From Coriobacteriales bacterium (GTDB lineage Bacteria > Actinomycetota > Coriobacteriia > Coriobacteriales > JAEZZM01), in the NCBI GenBank assembly GCA_029983705.1, contig JASBYZ010000002.1, positions 1-44,564 on the forward strand: a stretch of 44,564 bases of DNA. The letters are read 5' to 3'. Numbering within the stretch: the stretch's first letter is position 1; each line of letters begins with the position of its first letter. The notes under the pieces are model-generated. The model did no database searches, had not been told where the DNA came from, and saw only the letters and a program-made list of their open reading frames with translations. This document shows positions 8,189 through 17,001 of the stretch, in pieces. Made by a program: the position numbers and the translations under genes.

Positions 8189-9265
8189 ATGAAAACTAAT
8201 ACCTCACTTAGTCGTCGTAATTTTATACTTAGTGCAGGTGCTTTTGCAGCTCTTGCAGGTTTAAGCGCATGTTCAACTTCTGGCGACAAAGGCGGAGCAG
8301 CCGTACAAGCTGGCGGAAACGTTGATCCTTCAGCTATCAAAGAACCAGACGAGATTACCATGGTTTGGTATCCAAACGAGTCAGCAACTGAGTTTGATGC
8401 AGGTCGTGCAGAGTTTGGTAAAGTGCTTGAAAAAGGCGTTGGCAAGCCAGTTAAACTTATGACAACCACTGACTACAACGTTGCAATTGAGGCAATTTCA
8501 TCAGGCAAAGCACAAATTGCATACATGGGTGCTGAGGGTTTTGTGCAAGCAGAGCAAAAAAATCCTGCAGTTATTCCTCTCGTTACTACCTCTGATGCTA
8601 ACGGTAAATTAGACGAGGCAATTTATTACTCACGCCTTGCTGTTCAGCCAGAAAATGGCGATGAGTACAAGACTGCAGATGGCTACAGCATTGACCCAAT
8701 TAAGGGCAAGCGTATGTCTTTTGTTTCTCCATCATCAACCTCAGGATTTAAAGTTCCATCAGCTGCAATTGTTAAGCACTTTGGTCTTGAGTCATCAGAT
8801 GAACTTACTAAACCAGGATTTTTCTCAGAAGTTCTCTTTGGTAACACCCACCAAGGCTCTTGCGTAAACCTCCTACTTGGGGATGCAGACGTTGCTGCCG
8901 TTGATGATGTCGACCTCGTTGAATATCTTGAGAATGACACTGTAGAAGGCGAGCCAAACCAACCAGGCGCAATCTATAAGGTAAAAGAGGGTGCAGCTGC
9001 TCCTTTTGACCGCGTAATTGGTAAAGAGTTCCTTATCATCCAATCAACTCCTGTTCTCAACGCACCTCTTGTTGTTAACTCAAATGAGCTTAAGCCAGAG
9101 ACCATTGAAAACCTCACTGCTGCTCTTACTGATCCTGCAAACAAAGATAACCCACTCTTATTTGCTCCTAAAGATCAAAGCACCGGTGCGCTTTGGAAGC
9201 AAAAGGGTGAGAACAACTTCATCAAAGTTGAATCATCTTGGTACGACCCAATTAGAGCTCTTTAA
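8189..9265 (+). CDS. phnD: Phosphonate ABC transporter substrate-binding lipoprotein PhnD
   Basis: 358 residues; ATG with AAAAGGAG 8 bases upstream. The N-terminus has SRRNFIL, a twin-arginine-like motif, then a hydrophobic stretch and the lipobox LSAC (Cys28), so it is probably a lipidated, possibly Tat-exported, receptor. The body follows the PhnD/periplasmic type II pattern: a 'TDYNVAIEAISSGKAQIAYMG' segment, a 'SSTSGFKVPSAAIVKHFG' segment and 'HQGSC' preceding the 'VDDVDL' strand. It delivers phosphonates to PhnC-PhnE-PhnE. It is first in the operon, which its position before all C-P lyase genes supports. Confidence 0.95.
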   Translation: MKTNTSLSRRNFILSAGAFAALAGLSACSTSGDKGGAAVQAGGNVDPSAIKEPDEITMVWYPNESATEFDAGRAEFGKVLEKGVGKPVKLMTTTDYNVAIEAISSGKAQIAYMGAEGFVQAEQKNPAVIPLVTTSDANGKLDEAIYYSRLAVQPENGDEYKTADGYSIDPIKGKRMSFVSPSSTSGFKVPSAAIVKHFGLESSDELTKPGFFSEVLFGNTHQGSCVNLLLGDADVAAVDDVDLVEYLENDTVEGEPNQPGAIYKVKEGAAAPFDRVIGKEFLIIQSTPVLNAPLVVNSNELKPETIENLTAALTDPANKDNPLLFAPKDQSTGALWKQKGENNFIKVESSWYDPIRAL

Positions 9266-9304
9266 TTTATTTAACTAAGAGCTATTTGTAAGGGGAGATT
9301 AATA

Positions 9305-10132
9305 TTGAACAAGGAACTATTATTTGAGGTTAAGGACCTGTCTAAGTCTTATACCGCAGATAAAAAGGCGCTTGATTCAGTGAGCTTTACCGCAAATACC
9401 GGAGAACTTATAACCATTATAGGTTCTTCGGGTGCTGGTAAATCTACACTCTTGCGCTGTATTAATAGACTTATTGAGCCAAGTAGTGGAAGCATTAAGT
9501 TTAAAGGTAAGGAAGTTACCTCACTTAATAGATCTGAGCTTAAAGACTACCGCACAAATGTAGGTATGATATTTCAGGGCTATAACCTGATCTACCGCTT
9601 AAGTGCAATTGAAAACGTGCTGCACGGTCGCCTTGGCTATAAAAATGTTATCGCCGGTGCTTTAGGATTGTATTCAGAAGAAGAAAAGCAGCGCGCTTTT
9701 GAGCTCTTAGACGAGGTGGGACTCTCAGAGTTTGCCTACAGAAGAGCCGATAGACTTTCTGGTGGACAAAAGCAGCGCGTGGGTATTGCACGTGCACTCA
9801 ACCAAGACCCAGCTATGATGCTTTGCGATGAGCCAATTGCATCACTTGACCCTAAATCATCTGAAGCTGTTATGAAGCAGCTCAGAGAAATTGTTGATAC
9901 TAAGGGCATTACCTGCATAGTCAACTTACACCAGGTTAAAACGGCAATTGATTTTTCCGATAAAATCATTGGTCTAAGACACGGTAAAAAGGTCTTTGAA
10001 GGTCTTCCATCAGAGCTTACGCTTGACACTATTAAGTTTATTTACGAGGGAACTAAAGACGAGGCGACAGAAGTTTCTGCAATGGAGCAGATTGGAGATA
10101 GTCACCTCAAGGCTGGTGCTTCAAATGACTAG
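9305..10132 (+). CDS. phnC: Phosphonate ABC transporter ATP-binding protein PhnC
   Basis: 275 residues. The start is TTG with AAGGGGAG (9290-9297) 7 bases upstream. Walker A GSSGAGKST is at 40-48, LSGGQKQR follows the Q-loop, and Walker B/D-loop reads CDEPIASLDP. The GYNLIYRLSAIENVL segment after the Q-loop is typical of PhnC. It powers uptake through the two PhnE proteins. The 3' end overlaps phnE by 8 bases, implying translational coupling. Confidence 0.96.
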   Translation: MNKELLFEVKDLSKSYTADKKALDSVSFTANTGELITIIGSSGAGKSTLLRCINRLIEPSSGSIKFKGKEVTSLNRSELKDYRTNVGMIFQGYNLIYRLSAIENVLHGRLGYKNVIAGALGLYSEEEKQRAFELLDEVGLSEFAYRRADRLSGGQKQRVGIARALNQDPAMMLCDEPIASLDPKSSEAVMKQLREIVDTKGITCIVNLHQVKTAIDFSDKIIGLRHGKKVFEGLPSELTLDTIKFIYEGTKDEATEVSAMEQIGDSHLKAGASND

Positions 10133-10946
10133 CGCCGCTCAAAGCGTACAGCCAAAGTATGACAACAGCTATCTTCGTAAGAAAAATCTTACGATTATTG
10201 CTGCTATTGCCATTATCGTTTTAATGGGATGGTTTGCATCTAACTATTCAGACTATGATTCAATATATGCAATTTCATCCATTCCTTTTGCGCTTTCCTG
10301 GCTGTTTACCAATTTTATGCCTACAGCTGATTCCTTACAGGAGCTGCCTGAAATTTTATATCAAACCTACTCAACTATTTTAGCTGCAGTAGCGTCCACT
10401 ACCTTAGCAAGTGTACTTGCCATTGTAGTAGGAGTGCTTGGCTCAAATGTTGTGGGTGTATCTTCTGTAGTAGTTCGCATGGCGCTTAGAGTTATTGCAT
10501 CTGTGTTCAGAAATATCCCTATTGTAGCCTGGGCTTTAATCTTGCTCTTATCGTTTAAACAAGGAGAGTTCACCGGGTTTCTCGCCCTCTTTTTATCAAC
10601 CTTTGGACAGCTTGCCCGTCTCTTTTTAGATACCTTTGACGAGATTTCAGTGGGCCCTGTTGAAGCGCTTAAAACTACAGGCGCAAGCTACTGGCACATT
10701 GTGTTTCAAGCGGCTATTCCTCTTGCAATTACCCAGCTTATGTCATGGATTTTGTATATGGTAGAGACCAATATTAGATCTGCAACCCTTGTTGGTATGC
10801 TTACCGGCTCAGGTATCGGATTTATATTTGACCTCTATTACAAAAACTTTAGATATGACACGGCGGGACTTGTTGTACTTGTCACCATTATTGCCGTAAT
10901 AGTTATCGAACTCGTTTCTAACAAAGTAAGGAGGTCGATGCTGTAA
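10125..10946 (+). CDS. phnE: Phosphonate ABC transporter permease PhnE (first copy)
   Basis: 273 residues. The start chosen is ATG 10125, overlapping the phnC stop in ATGACTAG. An upstream in-frame ATG at 9996 would lie deep inside phnC and add non-membrane sequence. It has about six membrane segments and the EAA loop 'VGPVEALKTTGASYWHIVFQ' near residue 180, as in PhnE. It presumably pairs with the second PhnE encoded next, giving a heterodimeric channel. Confidence 0.94.
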   Translation: MTSAAQSVQPKYDNSYLRKKNLTIIAAIAIIVLMGWFASNYSDYDSIYAISSIPFALSWLFTNFMPTADSLQELPEILYQTYSTILAAVASTTLASVLAIVVGVLGSNVVGVSSVVVRMALRVIASVFRNIPIVAWALILLLSFKQGEFTGFLALFLSTFGQLARLFLDTFDEISVGPVEALKTTGASYWHIVFQAAIPLAITQLMSWILYMVETNIRSATLVGMLTGSGIGFIFDLYYKNFRYDTAGLVVLVTIIAVIVIELVSNKVRRSML

Positions 10947-11791
10947 TGGAAAAAGAAATTAAGGGTATGGAGCGCACTTCTAGTGGAAAGATTGCGCTTA
11001 AGACTAAAGAGAACAGCAACAACGCTATTAAATACACCTTAATAGCGCTTGTGGTACTCACGGTGTGGACCTTTATCCAAATGGATTACGGAAACATCGA
11101 TCTTGGAAATGCGCTGTATTACTCACTTAAAGATTTTGGCGCCATGATGTTTCAGCCAAATTTGGATGCAGGACACTTTACCTGGAAAACAGTTTTGTCT
11201 GAGACCTTCGTAACCATCTGTGTGGCACTGCTTTGTACCATTGGCTCAGCAATCATCTCATTTTTCTTGGGACTATTAGCGGCCGAGAACTTCTCGACCC
11301 CTGCGGTATCAAACGTGGTAAAGGCACTTATGTCTTTAATTCGTGCGATACCTACCATTTTATGGGTGTTAATTTTTACGGTAGCAATTGGGCTTGGAAC
11401 TGAGGCTGCGGTTGTTGGTATCTCCTTTCACGCGATAGCCTACCTTACCAAAGCATTCTCAGAATCCTTTGAAGAGATTAACCCAGGTACCATTGAAGCG
11501 CTTAAGGCAGCAGGTGCGAGCTACTGGCCAATTGTTTTTCAGTGTGTGATTCCTGAGACCATATCAAAACTTTTATCGTGGACCTTCATTAGATTTGAAA
11601 TTAACTTCTCTAATGCTGTTGCAGTTGGAGCGGTTGCAGGAGCTGGAGGTATTGGTTACCAGCTCTTTCAAGCAGGATCGTTTTACTACAACGTTCATGA
11701 GGTTGGTGTAATCGTCTATACCTGCTTAATTGTGGCCCTTATTTTAGAGATTATTTCAATCCAATTAAGAAACCGTTTCATTATCAACTAA
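10946..11791 (+). CDS. phnE: Phosphonate ABC transporter permease PhnE (second copy)
   Basis: 281 residues. ATG overlaps the previous stop by one base (TAATG), with AAGGAGGT 10 bases upstream. A longer hydrophilic N-terminus (about 30 residues) precedes the membrane segments. The EAA loop 'INPGTIEALKAAGASYWPIV' is clearly homologous to the first copy, but the two proteins differ through most of their length. This indicates an old duplication or two-subunit permease, as in other phnCDEE operons. Confidence 0.94.
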   Translation: MEKEIKGMERTSSGKIALKTKENSNNAIKYTLIALVVLTVWTFIQMDYGNIDLGNALYYSLKDFGAMMFQPNLDAGHFTWKTVLSETFVTICVALLCTIGSAIISFFLGLLAAENFSTPAVSNVVKALMSLIRAIPTILWVLIFTVAIGLGTEAAVVGISFHAIAYLTKAFSESFEEINPGTIEALKAAGASYWPIVFQCVIPETISKLLSWTFIRFEINFSNAVAVGAVAGAGGIGYQLFQAGSFYYNVHEVGVIVYTCLIVALILEIISIQLRNRFIIN

Positions 11792-11818
11792 AACTATGTA
11801 TTAAAAGGATGCACTACC

Positions 11819-12256
11819 TTGTTTACAAGACGACAAAGAACAGAAATTCTTATTGAGTCTGCACCTAAGCTAGCAAAAGAGCTTGCAGACTCAATTCAAA
11901 AAGATTACTCCGTGCGAATCCTCAAAGAGCCAAGCCAAGTCCTTGTGATGAATAAGGTAAGAGAGAGTGCCAAAAACACCCTCTTTTACCTTGGCGAAGC
12001 TGTAGCTACTGAGGCTGTTGTAGAGCTCGAGGGTGTTCGCGGCCTTGGCATTGTGCTTGGCACAAAAGATGAGTTAGCACTTAATCTGGCCATCATTGAT
12101 GCAGCGTATACCCATCCAGAAATTCAGAAGACGCTTGAGAGTTTTGAAGCAAAGCTTGAACATGCCCAACAAGAGCTTTTAGCTCAAAAAGCTGATCGCC
12201 AAAAGCTTTATCAGGCAAGTCAGGTTCAGTTTGAAACTATGGAGGAGGAGCTGTAA
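11819..12256 (+). CDS. phnG: C-P lyase core complex subunit PhnG
   Basis: 145 residues, close to the family length of about 150. The start is TTG with AAAAGGA 9 bases upstream; a nearby ATG at 11809 is out of frame. The N-terminal 'RRQRTEILIESAPKLAKEL' segment and a Gly/Glu-rich middle ('EAVVELEGVRGLGIVLG') fit PhnG. PhnG is part of the PhnG2H2I2J2 core and helps transfer the phosphonate onto the ribose of ATP. phnH starts directly after its stop. Confidence 0.93.
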   Translation: MFTRRQRTEILIESAPKLAKELADSIQKDYSVRILKEPSQVLVMNKVRESAKNTLFYLGEAVATEAVVELEGVRGLGIVLGTKDELALNLAIIDAAYTHPEIQKTLESFEAKLEHAQQELLAQKADRQKLYQASQVQFETMEEEL

Positions 12257-12883
12257 ATGGAGCAACATCAAGAAGTATTTGCGAGTCAAAGCCTCTATAG
12301 AAAGGTGCTTTGCGCACTTTCAAGACCAGGTGAGCTTCAAGAGATTGATGAAAAGATTATTGAGGGCTTAGATCTAGACAAAGAAGAGAGCCCCTATGGC
12401 TCTGTGTATCTAGACGCTCTTGCCCTTATGGTGCTTGATCAGCAGATAAGTTTTTGTGTTTTAGGCAAGAGCGCCAGTCAAGCTTCTGAGTATTTTCATG
12501 CAGAGCGACAGGCTCAAGTGAGTGATGCTAGCACGGCTGATTTTTTGTTTGTGCCTCAGTGTGATGAGGAAGCTTATCAAGCAATACTAGATGCCAAGCC
12601 AGGCACACTTATAGACCCCCACACCTCATGTACTGCCTTTGTTTTGCTTGATGAAATTTCTTTAGCACCTGAGGGTGCAGCCCAGAAAAGGATAAGCCTC
12701 AAAGGTCCTGGCATCAAAGAAACAAACGAAGTGTATCTAAGTGATGAGCGTGCTCTTAAGGCCAGAGTGGCTCGCGCAGATGAATACCCTTGCGGCATTG
12801 ACATGCTTTTTGTAGATAAAAACGGTAAGCTCTTTGGGCTTCCTCGCAGCAGTGAGCTAGAGATTTTTGGAGGGGAGGCCTAA
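12257..12883 (+). CDS. phnH: C-P lyase core complex subunit PhnH
   Basis: 208 residues; ATG directly follows the phnG stop, with a strong GGAGGAGGAG upstream inside phnG. 'LYRKVLCALSRPGELQEID' at the N-terminus and 'LKGPGIKETNEVYLS' and 'YPCGIDMLFVDKNGKLFGLPRSS' towards the C-terminus are PhnH hallmarks. It is a structural partner of PhnG, PhnI and PhnJ. It abuts phnI with no gap. Confidence 0.95.
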   Translation: MEQHQEVFASQSLYRKVLCALSRPGELQEIDEKIIEGLDLDKEESPYGSVYLDALALMVLDQQISFCVLGKSASQASEYFHAERQAQVSDASTADFLFVPQCDEEAYQAILDAKPGTLIDPHTSCTAFVLLDEISLAPEGAAQKRISLKGPGIKETNEVYLSDERALKARVARADEYPCGIDMLFVDKNGKLFGLPRSSELEIFGGEA

Positions 12884-14011
12884 ATGGGATACGTTGCAGT
12901 TAAGGGCGGAAAGCAAGCAATTGAGGCATCCCTTGATTTAATTGAGCTTAAACGTGCGCGCGCAGCTCAATCAATTGATGTAACAAGCATATTAGAAAAC
13001 ATGTCTGAACTTGTAAACCAGGTTATGTCTGAGGGTTCACTGTGGGATCCAGAACTTGCAGCTCTTGCACTTAAACAGGCTCAAGGCTCAGTAGAAGAGG
13101 CAGTCTTTTTAGTGCGTGCGTATCGCTCAACTCTAGAGCGCAAGTATACGAGCCGCATTATCTCTACTAGAGATATGGAAATCACCAGGCGCATATCTGC
13201 TGCCTTTAAAGATATTCCGGGCGGACAAATGCTTGGCGCTTCAAGAGATTATTCACATCGCTTAATTGACTTTGATTTGGCAGGTGAGAGCCTCCAAAAA
13301 GATTATGAGGAGCTTCTTCAAGCTTACAAAGAAAAGTACCTCAACAATCTTGATGAGAGTGATCAGGCTAAGACGGGAAAGCTTCCAAAAGTATCTGACT
13401 ACTTACGAGAAGAGGGTATTTTACCTCGCTATGAGATGGATGACAGTGAGCCTGAAGATGTAACCCAAAAGCTTATAACTTTCCCGGCTTCTCGTTCAAT
13501 TTGCTTGCAGGTATTAACCCGCGGACTTACCCAGGCAGTTATAGCCTTTGGTTATGCAATTATTAGAGGCTTTGGTATGGCTCACCCTACAGTTGGCGAG
13601 CTCAGACGCGGAAGCGTTGCCATCTTCGTTGACGGTCTTGAAACATCTCAAAGTGAAGATGAGAGCTACTACCTAGGATCTATAGAAATCACTGAGGTAG
13701 AAAGCTTAATTGAAGAAAATAGACAGATAGGTGCCAAGCAGATTCACGCACTTGAGCTTGGTTACGGTCTTGTATACGGGGCTGATGAGTCAAAGGCAAT
13801 CTCTATGAGCGTACTTGATTACTCGCTCTCACAAAATGATGTGCGCTTTCCTACCCAAGACCAGGAGTTTGTCTTGTACCACATCGACTCTGTTGAGGCT
13901 ACCGGCTTTATTTCACACCTCAAGCTACCTCACTACGTGACCTTCTCGTCAAAACTTGACTCTTCAAGACAATCAATTAAAAACGCAAGGGGTGATGAAC
14001 AAGATGCATAA
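12884..14011 (+). CDS. phnI: C-P lyase core complex subunit PhnI
   Basis: 375 residues, slightly longer than the E. coli protein (about 354). ATG follows the phnH stop at once, with GGAGGGGAGG upstream. 'MGYVAVKGGKQAIEASLDLI', 'QIPGGQMLGASRDYSHRLIDF'-like (here DIPGGQMLGASRDYSHRLID) and 'LPHYVTFSSKLDSSRQ' are recognisable. PhnI is the nucleosidase that, with PhnG, PhnH and PhnL, displaces adenine from ATP by phosphonate. The end overlaps phnJ by 8 bases. Confidence 0.96.
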   Translation: MGYVAVKGGKQAIEASLDLIELKRARAAQSIDVTSILENMSELVNQVMSEGSLWDPELAALALKQAQGSVEEAVFLVRAYRSTLERKYTSRIISTRDMEITRRISAAFKDIPGGQMLGASRDYSHRLIDFDLAGESLQKDYEELLQAYKEKYLNNLDESDQAKTGKLPKVSDYLREEGILPRYEMDDSEPEDVTQKLITFPASRSICLQVLTRGLTQAVIAFGYAIIRGFGMAHPTVGELRRGSVAIFVDGLETSQSEDESYYLGSIEITEVESLIEENRQIGAKQIHALELGYGLVYGADESKAISMSVLDYSLSQNDVRFPTQDQEFVLYHIDSVEATGFISHLKLPHYVTFSSKLDSSRQSIKNARGDEQDA

Positions 14012-14867
14012 ACGCTATAACTTTGCCTTTTTAGATGAGGGCTCCAAGCGAGAAATTAGACGCGCAAGCTTAAAGGCTGTGTGCATCCCAGGCTACCAAG
14101 TTCCTTTTGCTTCTCGTGAGATGCCTATTGGTAGAGGCTGGGGTACGGGCGGCTTGCAGCTCACCCTCTCTTTAATAGGTCCAAACGACGTGCTTAAGGT
14201 AATTGACCAGGGATCTGATGCTTCAGTTAATGCGCTTAATATAAAGAAGCTTATTGCACTTACCACCAATGTGGAAACGGTAGAAGATACTCACCAGGCC
14301 ACACTTATTCAGTCTCGCCACAGGATTCCAGAAGTGCCGCTAACTAAAGATCAAATCTTGGTCTTGCAAGTTCCTACTCCAGAACCGCTTCGTGCCTTTG
14401 AGCCTCGTGAGGCTATAACTAAGAAGCTTCATGCACACAAAGACTATACCGGCGCATGGCTTATGATTTTTGAGCAAATTGTCAAATACAATACGGCAAC
14501 CACTGGTGCGGATCACCCTGTTTTGGTGCACGACCGATACGTCATGGCACCGTCTCCAATCCCACGTTTTGATAATCCAAAGATGGACCATAACGAGGCA
14601 CTTATTTTACTTGGTGCGGGTCGTGAGAAAAAGATCTATGCGCTTCCTCCATACACAAAGGTAAAGTCAATTGACTTTGAAGACTATCCATTTGCAATAG
14701 AGGATCTATCCAACAAGAGCTGCAGGCTTTGCGGGGCAAGTGGTGTGTATTTGGATGAAATTATTGACGAGAACACCGGCGAGAGAAGCTATCAGTGTAA
14801 CGACACCAGTTACTGCGAGGCTCGCCGCGGGGTGGCTCAGGTAGTGGAAGGGGGTCAAGATGCCTAA
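14004..14867 (+). CDS. phnJ: Alpha-D-ribose 1-methylphosphonate 5-phosphate C-P lyase PhnJ
   Basis: 287 residues from ATG 14004. This start gives an N-terminus (MHKRYNFAFLDEGSKREIRR) that lines up with E. coli PhnJ and places AAGGGG 11 bases upstream. ATG 13995 and GTG 13992 are in frame but too near the SD. The cysteine pattern CX2CX21CX5C (C240, C243, C265, C271) is exactly that of the radical-SAM C-P lyase. 'GYQVPFASREMP', 'GWGTGGLQLT' and 'PSPIPRFDNPKMD' are also conserved. It cleaves the C-P bond to give an alkane and a ribose 1,2-cyclic phosphate 5-phosphate. The end overlaps phnK by 8 bases. Confidence 0.97.
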   Translation: MHKRYNFAFLDEGSKREIRRASLKAVCIPGYQVPFASREMPIGRGWGTGGLQLTLSLIGPNDVLKVIDQGSDASVNALNIKKLIALTTNVETVEDTHQATLIQSRHRIPEVPLTKDQILVLQVPTPEPLRAFEPREAITKKLHAHKDYTGAWLMIFEQIVKYNTATTGADHPVLVHDRYVMAPSPIPRFDNPKMDHNEALILLGAGREKKIYALPPYTKVKSIDFEDYPFAIEDLSNKSCRLCGASGVYLDEIIDENTGERSYQCNDTSYCEARRGVAQVVEGGQDA

Positions 14868-15723
14868 GACTCTAGAGCATAACTTTGTTGAACAGGCTCC
14901 AATTTTAAGACTTGAAGACTTAAATAAAAGCTATGGGGATGGCTGTGAGTACTGCAGTAAAGAAGATGCGGTACTTGAGAAAAATATCTGTCCAAAGTGC
15001 CATACGGTGCATGCGCTCAGGGGAGTAAACCTTGAGGTGTATCCCGGTGAAATTGTAGGTGTGGTAGGAGAGTCAGGTTCTGGTAAGTCCACACTTATGC
15101 AGTGCATTTACTTTGACAAAAACCCAAGCTCAGGTGCTTGCTACCTCACCCCTTATAAAGAGGGTACAGAAAATATCTTTGAGGTTTCAGAGCAAGAAAA
15201 ACTCAAGATTAAAAACCTCATACTTGGCATGGTCTATCAAAACCCTTACCTGGGACTTCGTATGGATTTCTCGTCCTTATCAAACATTGCAGAGCGCCAA
15301 ATTGCAGCGGGCTCAAGAAATGTGCACGAGATGATGGATAGATCTGATGAGCTTTTAAGTGAAGTAAACATCTCAAAGTGGCGGGCAAAAGAGGCCCCTA
15401 AAAACTTTTCTGGCGGTATGCAGCAGCGCGTACAAATTGCCAAGGCCCTCTCGTCAAACCCTCCAATCTTGCTGCTTGATGAGGTAACCACCGGTCTTGA
15501 CTTAAGTGTTCAGGCGCGTGTGCTTGACCTTATCAAAGACATCATGCACGAATTTAATATTTCGATGCTGGTTGTCAGCCATGACCTGGGCGTTATTAGG
15601 ATGCTCGCTGAGAGAACCTACGTGATGCTTGACGGCAAAGTTGTAGAAAGTGGCCTTACAGATCAAATCTTAGAGGACCCTCAGCACCCCTACACCCAGC
15701 AACTTGTTTATTCACTGCTCTAG
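14860..15723 (+). CDS. phnK: C-P lyase ABC-type ATPase PhnK with a Cys4 insertion
   Basis: 287 residues; ATG preceded by GGAAGGGGG. An ABC fold with Walker A GESGSGKST (70-78), signature FSGGMQQR, Walker B LLLLDEVTTGLDLS and C-terminal 'DPQHPYTQQLVYSLL'. PhnK docks on the PhnGHIJ core next to PhnJ. Between the first strand and the Walker A region lies an insert with CX2CX11CX2C (C29, C32, C44, C47), absent from E. coli PhnK and looking like a zinc ribbon or other metal site. I recall similar inserts in other Gram-positive PhnK proteins, so it may mark a subfamily. Confidence 0.95.
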   Translation: MPKTLEHNFVEQAPILRLEDLNKSYGDGCEYCSKEDAVLEKNICPKCHTVHALRGVNLEVYPGEIVGVVGESGSGKSTLMQCIYFDKNPSSGACYLTPYKEGTENIFEVSEQEKLKIKNLILGMVYQNPYLGLRMDFSSLSNIAERQIAAGSRNVHEMMDRSDELLSEVNISKWRAKEAPKNFSGGMQQRVQIAKALSSNPPILLLDEVTTGLDLSVQARVLDLIKDIMHEFNISMLVVSHDLGVIRMLAERTYVMLDGKVVESGLTDQILEDPQHPYTQQLVYSLL

Positions 15724-15735
15724 GAGGACAGTTTC

Positions 15736-17001
15736 ATGTACTTAATTACTAACGGAATTATTATTCAACCTGAAGGCCTTTTAGAGGGTCATGAGGTTTT
15801 AATTTGTGACGATAAGATCTCTGAGATTGTGCCTGAAGGTACGACTCAAAAAAGTGCAGACCTGGGCGTGATTGATGCGCACGGCGGCTACATTATGCCA
15901 GGTTTAATTGATATCCACTCAGACTACCTTGAAAATGTAGCCTCACCTCGTCCAACCGTGGTGATGGATCTTCCTACCTCAATTTTTGAGACTGAGCGCG
16001 AGCTTCTAACCCACGGTGTAACCACAATCTTTCATTCGCTTTCGGTATACAAAGAGAACTTAATGGACGTTAAGGCTATTAGAAAGTTTGAAAACGTTCA
16101 GAAACTTATTGACCTTATTGACTTAATCAAAAGAACTGAGGGCAAAAACGCTCACCTAATAAGACACCGTCTGCATGCACGTCTAGAAATTGATAACGTT
16201 CACCTTGTGGATCAAATCTCACAGCTCATTACTCATGGTAAGGTAGACCTTCTCTCATTTATGGACCACACCCCAGGTCAGGGCCAGTATAGAGACTTAG
16301 AAGTTTATGCTAAAACCATGAGAAGTTATGATAGTAAGCTAAGCGATAAGGACATTGAGCGCCTGGCAAAAAAGCAACAGGATGCAGCCAAGCTTTCAAT
16401 TGATGACTTAAGACACATTGCAGACCTTGCAAAAGAGCGCGGTATTGCTATTGCCTCTCACGACGATGACTCAACTGCCAAGCTTGACCTTATGCAGGAG
16501 TTAGGCGCTACAATTTCAGAGTTTCCAATTGATCTTGAGGTAGCACAGTCTGCAGTTGATAGGGGCATGTATACCGTTATGGGTGCTCCAAATATTTTGC
16601 TTGGTAAGTCTCACTCAGGAAACCTTTCTGCACGCGAGGCGGTGGATGCAGGGGTTGCTCGAGTACTTTGTTCTGACTACTATCCAACAGCACTACTGCA
16701 CTCAATGTTTGCACTACATCGTGAGCATAATTTGAGCTTAGCTGAGGCTTGCAAACTTATGACCATTAACCCTGCTCGTGCAGCTCGTGTAGATGATGAG
16801 CTTGGTTCAATTGAGTGCGGCAAAAAAGCAGATATCTTAATTGTGAGAGAAGTAGAAGAGCAGGATAGACGTTTTCCTGTTATAACTGCTGCTATGGTTG
16901 ACGGAAGAGTGGTAAGCAGATCTTGGTATCCATCGCTTCCTTCACGCTCTGCTCGTTTTGCCTACGATGCTCAGGCTATGACTGAGGAGCTGGTTGATTA
17001 A
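15736..17001 (+). CDS. phnM: Alpha-D-ribose 1-methylphosphonate 5-triphosphate diphosphatase PhnM
   Basis: 421 residues, longer than E. coli PhnM (about 378). The start is ATG with AGGAGGA upstream. This is an amidohydrolase fold: 'PGLIDIHSDYLE' gives the metal-binding H61 and the D63 segment, followed by 'FMDHTPGQGQYRDLE', 'IASHDDDS', 'GKSHSGNLSAREAVDAG' and 'LCSDYYPTALL'. It removes diphosphate from the ribose-triphosphate phosphonate before PhnJ acts. The stop overlaps phnL in TAATG. Confidence 0.96.
   Translation: MYLITNGIIIQPEGLLEGHEVLICDDKISEIVPEGTTQKSADLGVIDAHGGYIMPGLIDIHSDYLENVASPRPTVVMDLPTSIFETERELLTHGVTTIFHSLSVYKENLMDVKAIRKFENVQKLIDLIDLIKRTEGKNAHLIRHRLHARLEIDNVHLVDQISQLITHGKVDLLSFMDHTPGQGQYRDLEVYAKTMRSYDSKLSDKDIERLAKKQQDAAKLSIDDLRHIADLAKERGIAIASHDDDSTAKLDLMQELGATISEFPIDLEVAQSAVDRGMYTVMGAPNILLGKSHSGNLSAREAVDAGVARVLCSDYYPTALLHSMFALHREHNLSLAEACKLMTINPARAARVDDELGSIECGKKADILIVREVEEQDRRFPVITAAMVDGRVVSRSWYPSLPSRSARFAYDAQAMTEELVD

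Noticed and set aside
9996-10124. N-terminal extension of the first phnE into phnC
   Set aside because: The extension overlaps phnC by over 120 bases and matches no PhnE N-terminus. The ATG at 10125 gives the normal protein and a standard 8-base overlap.
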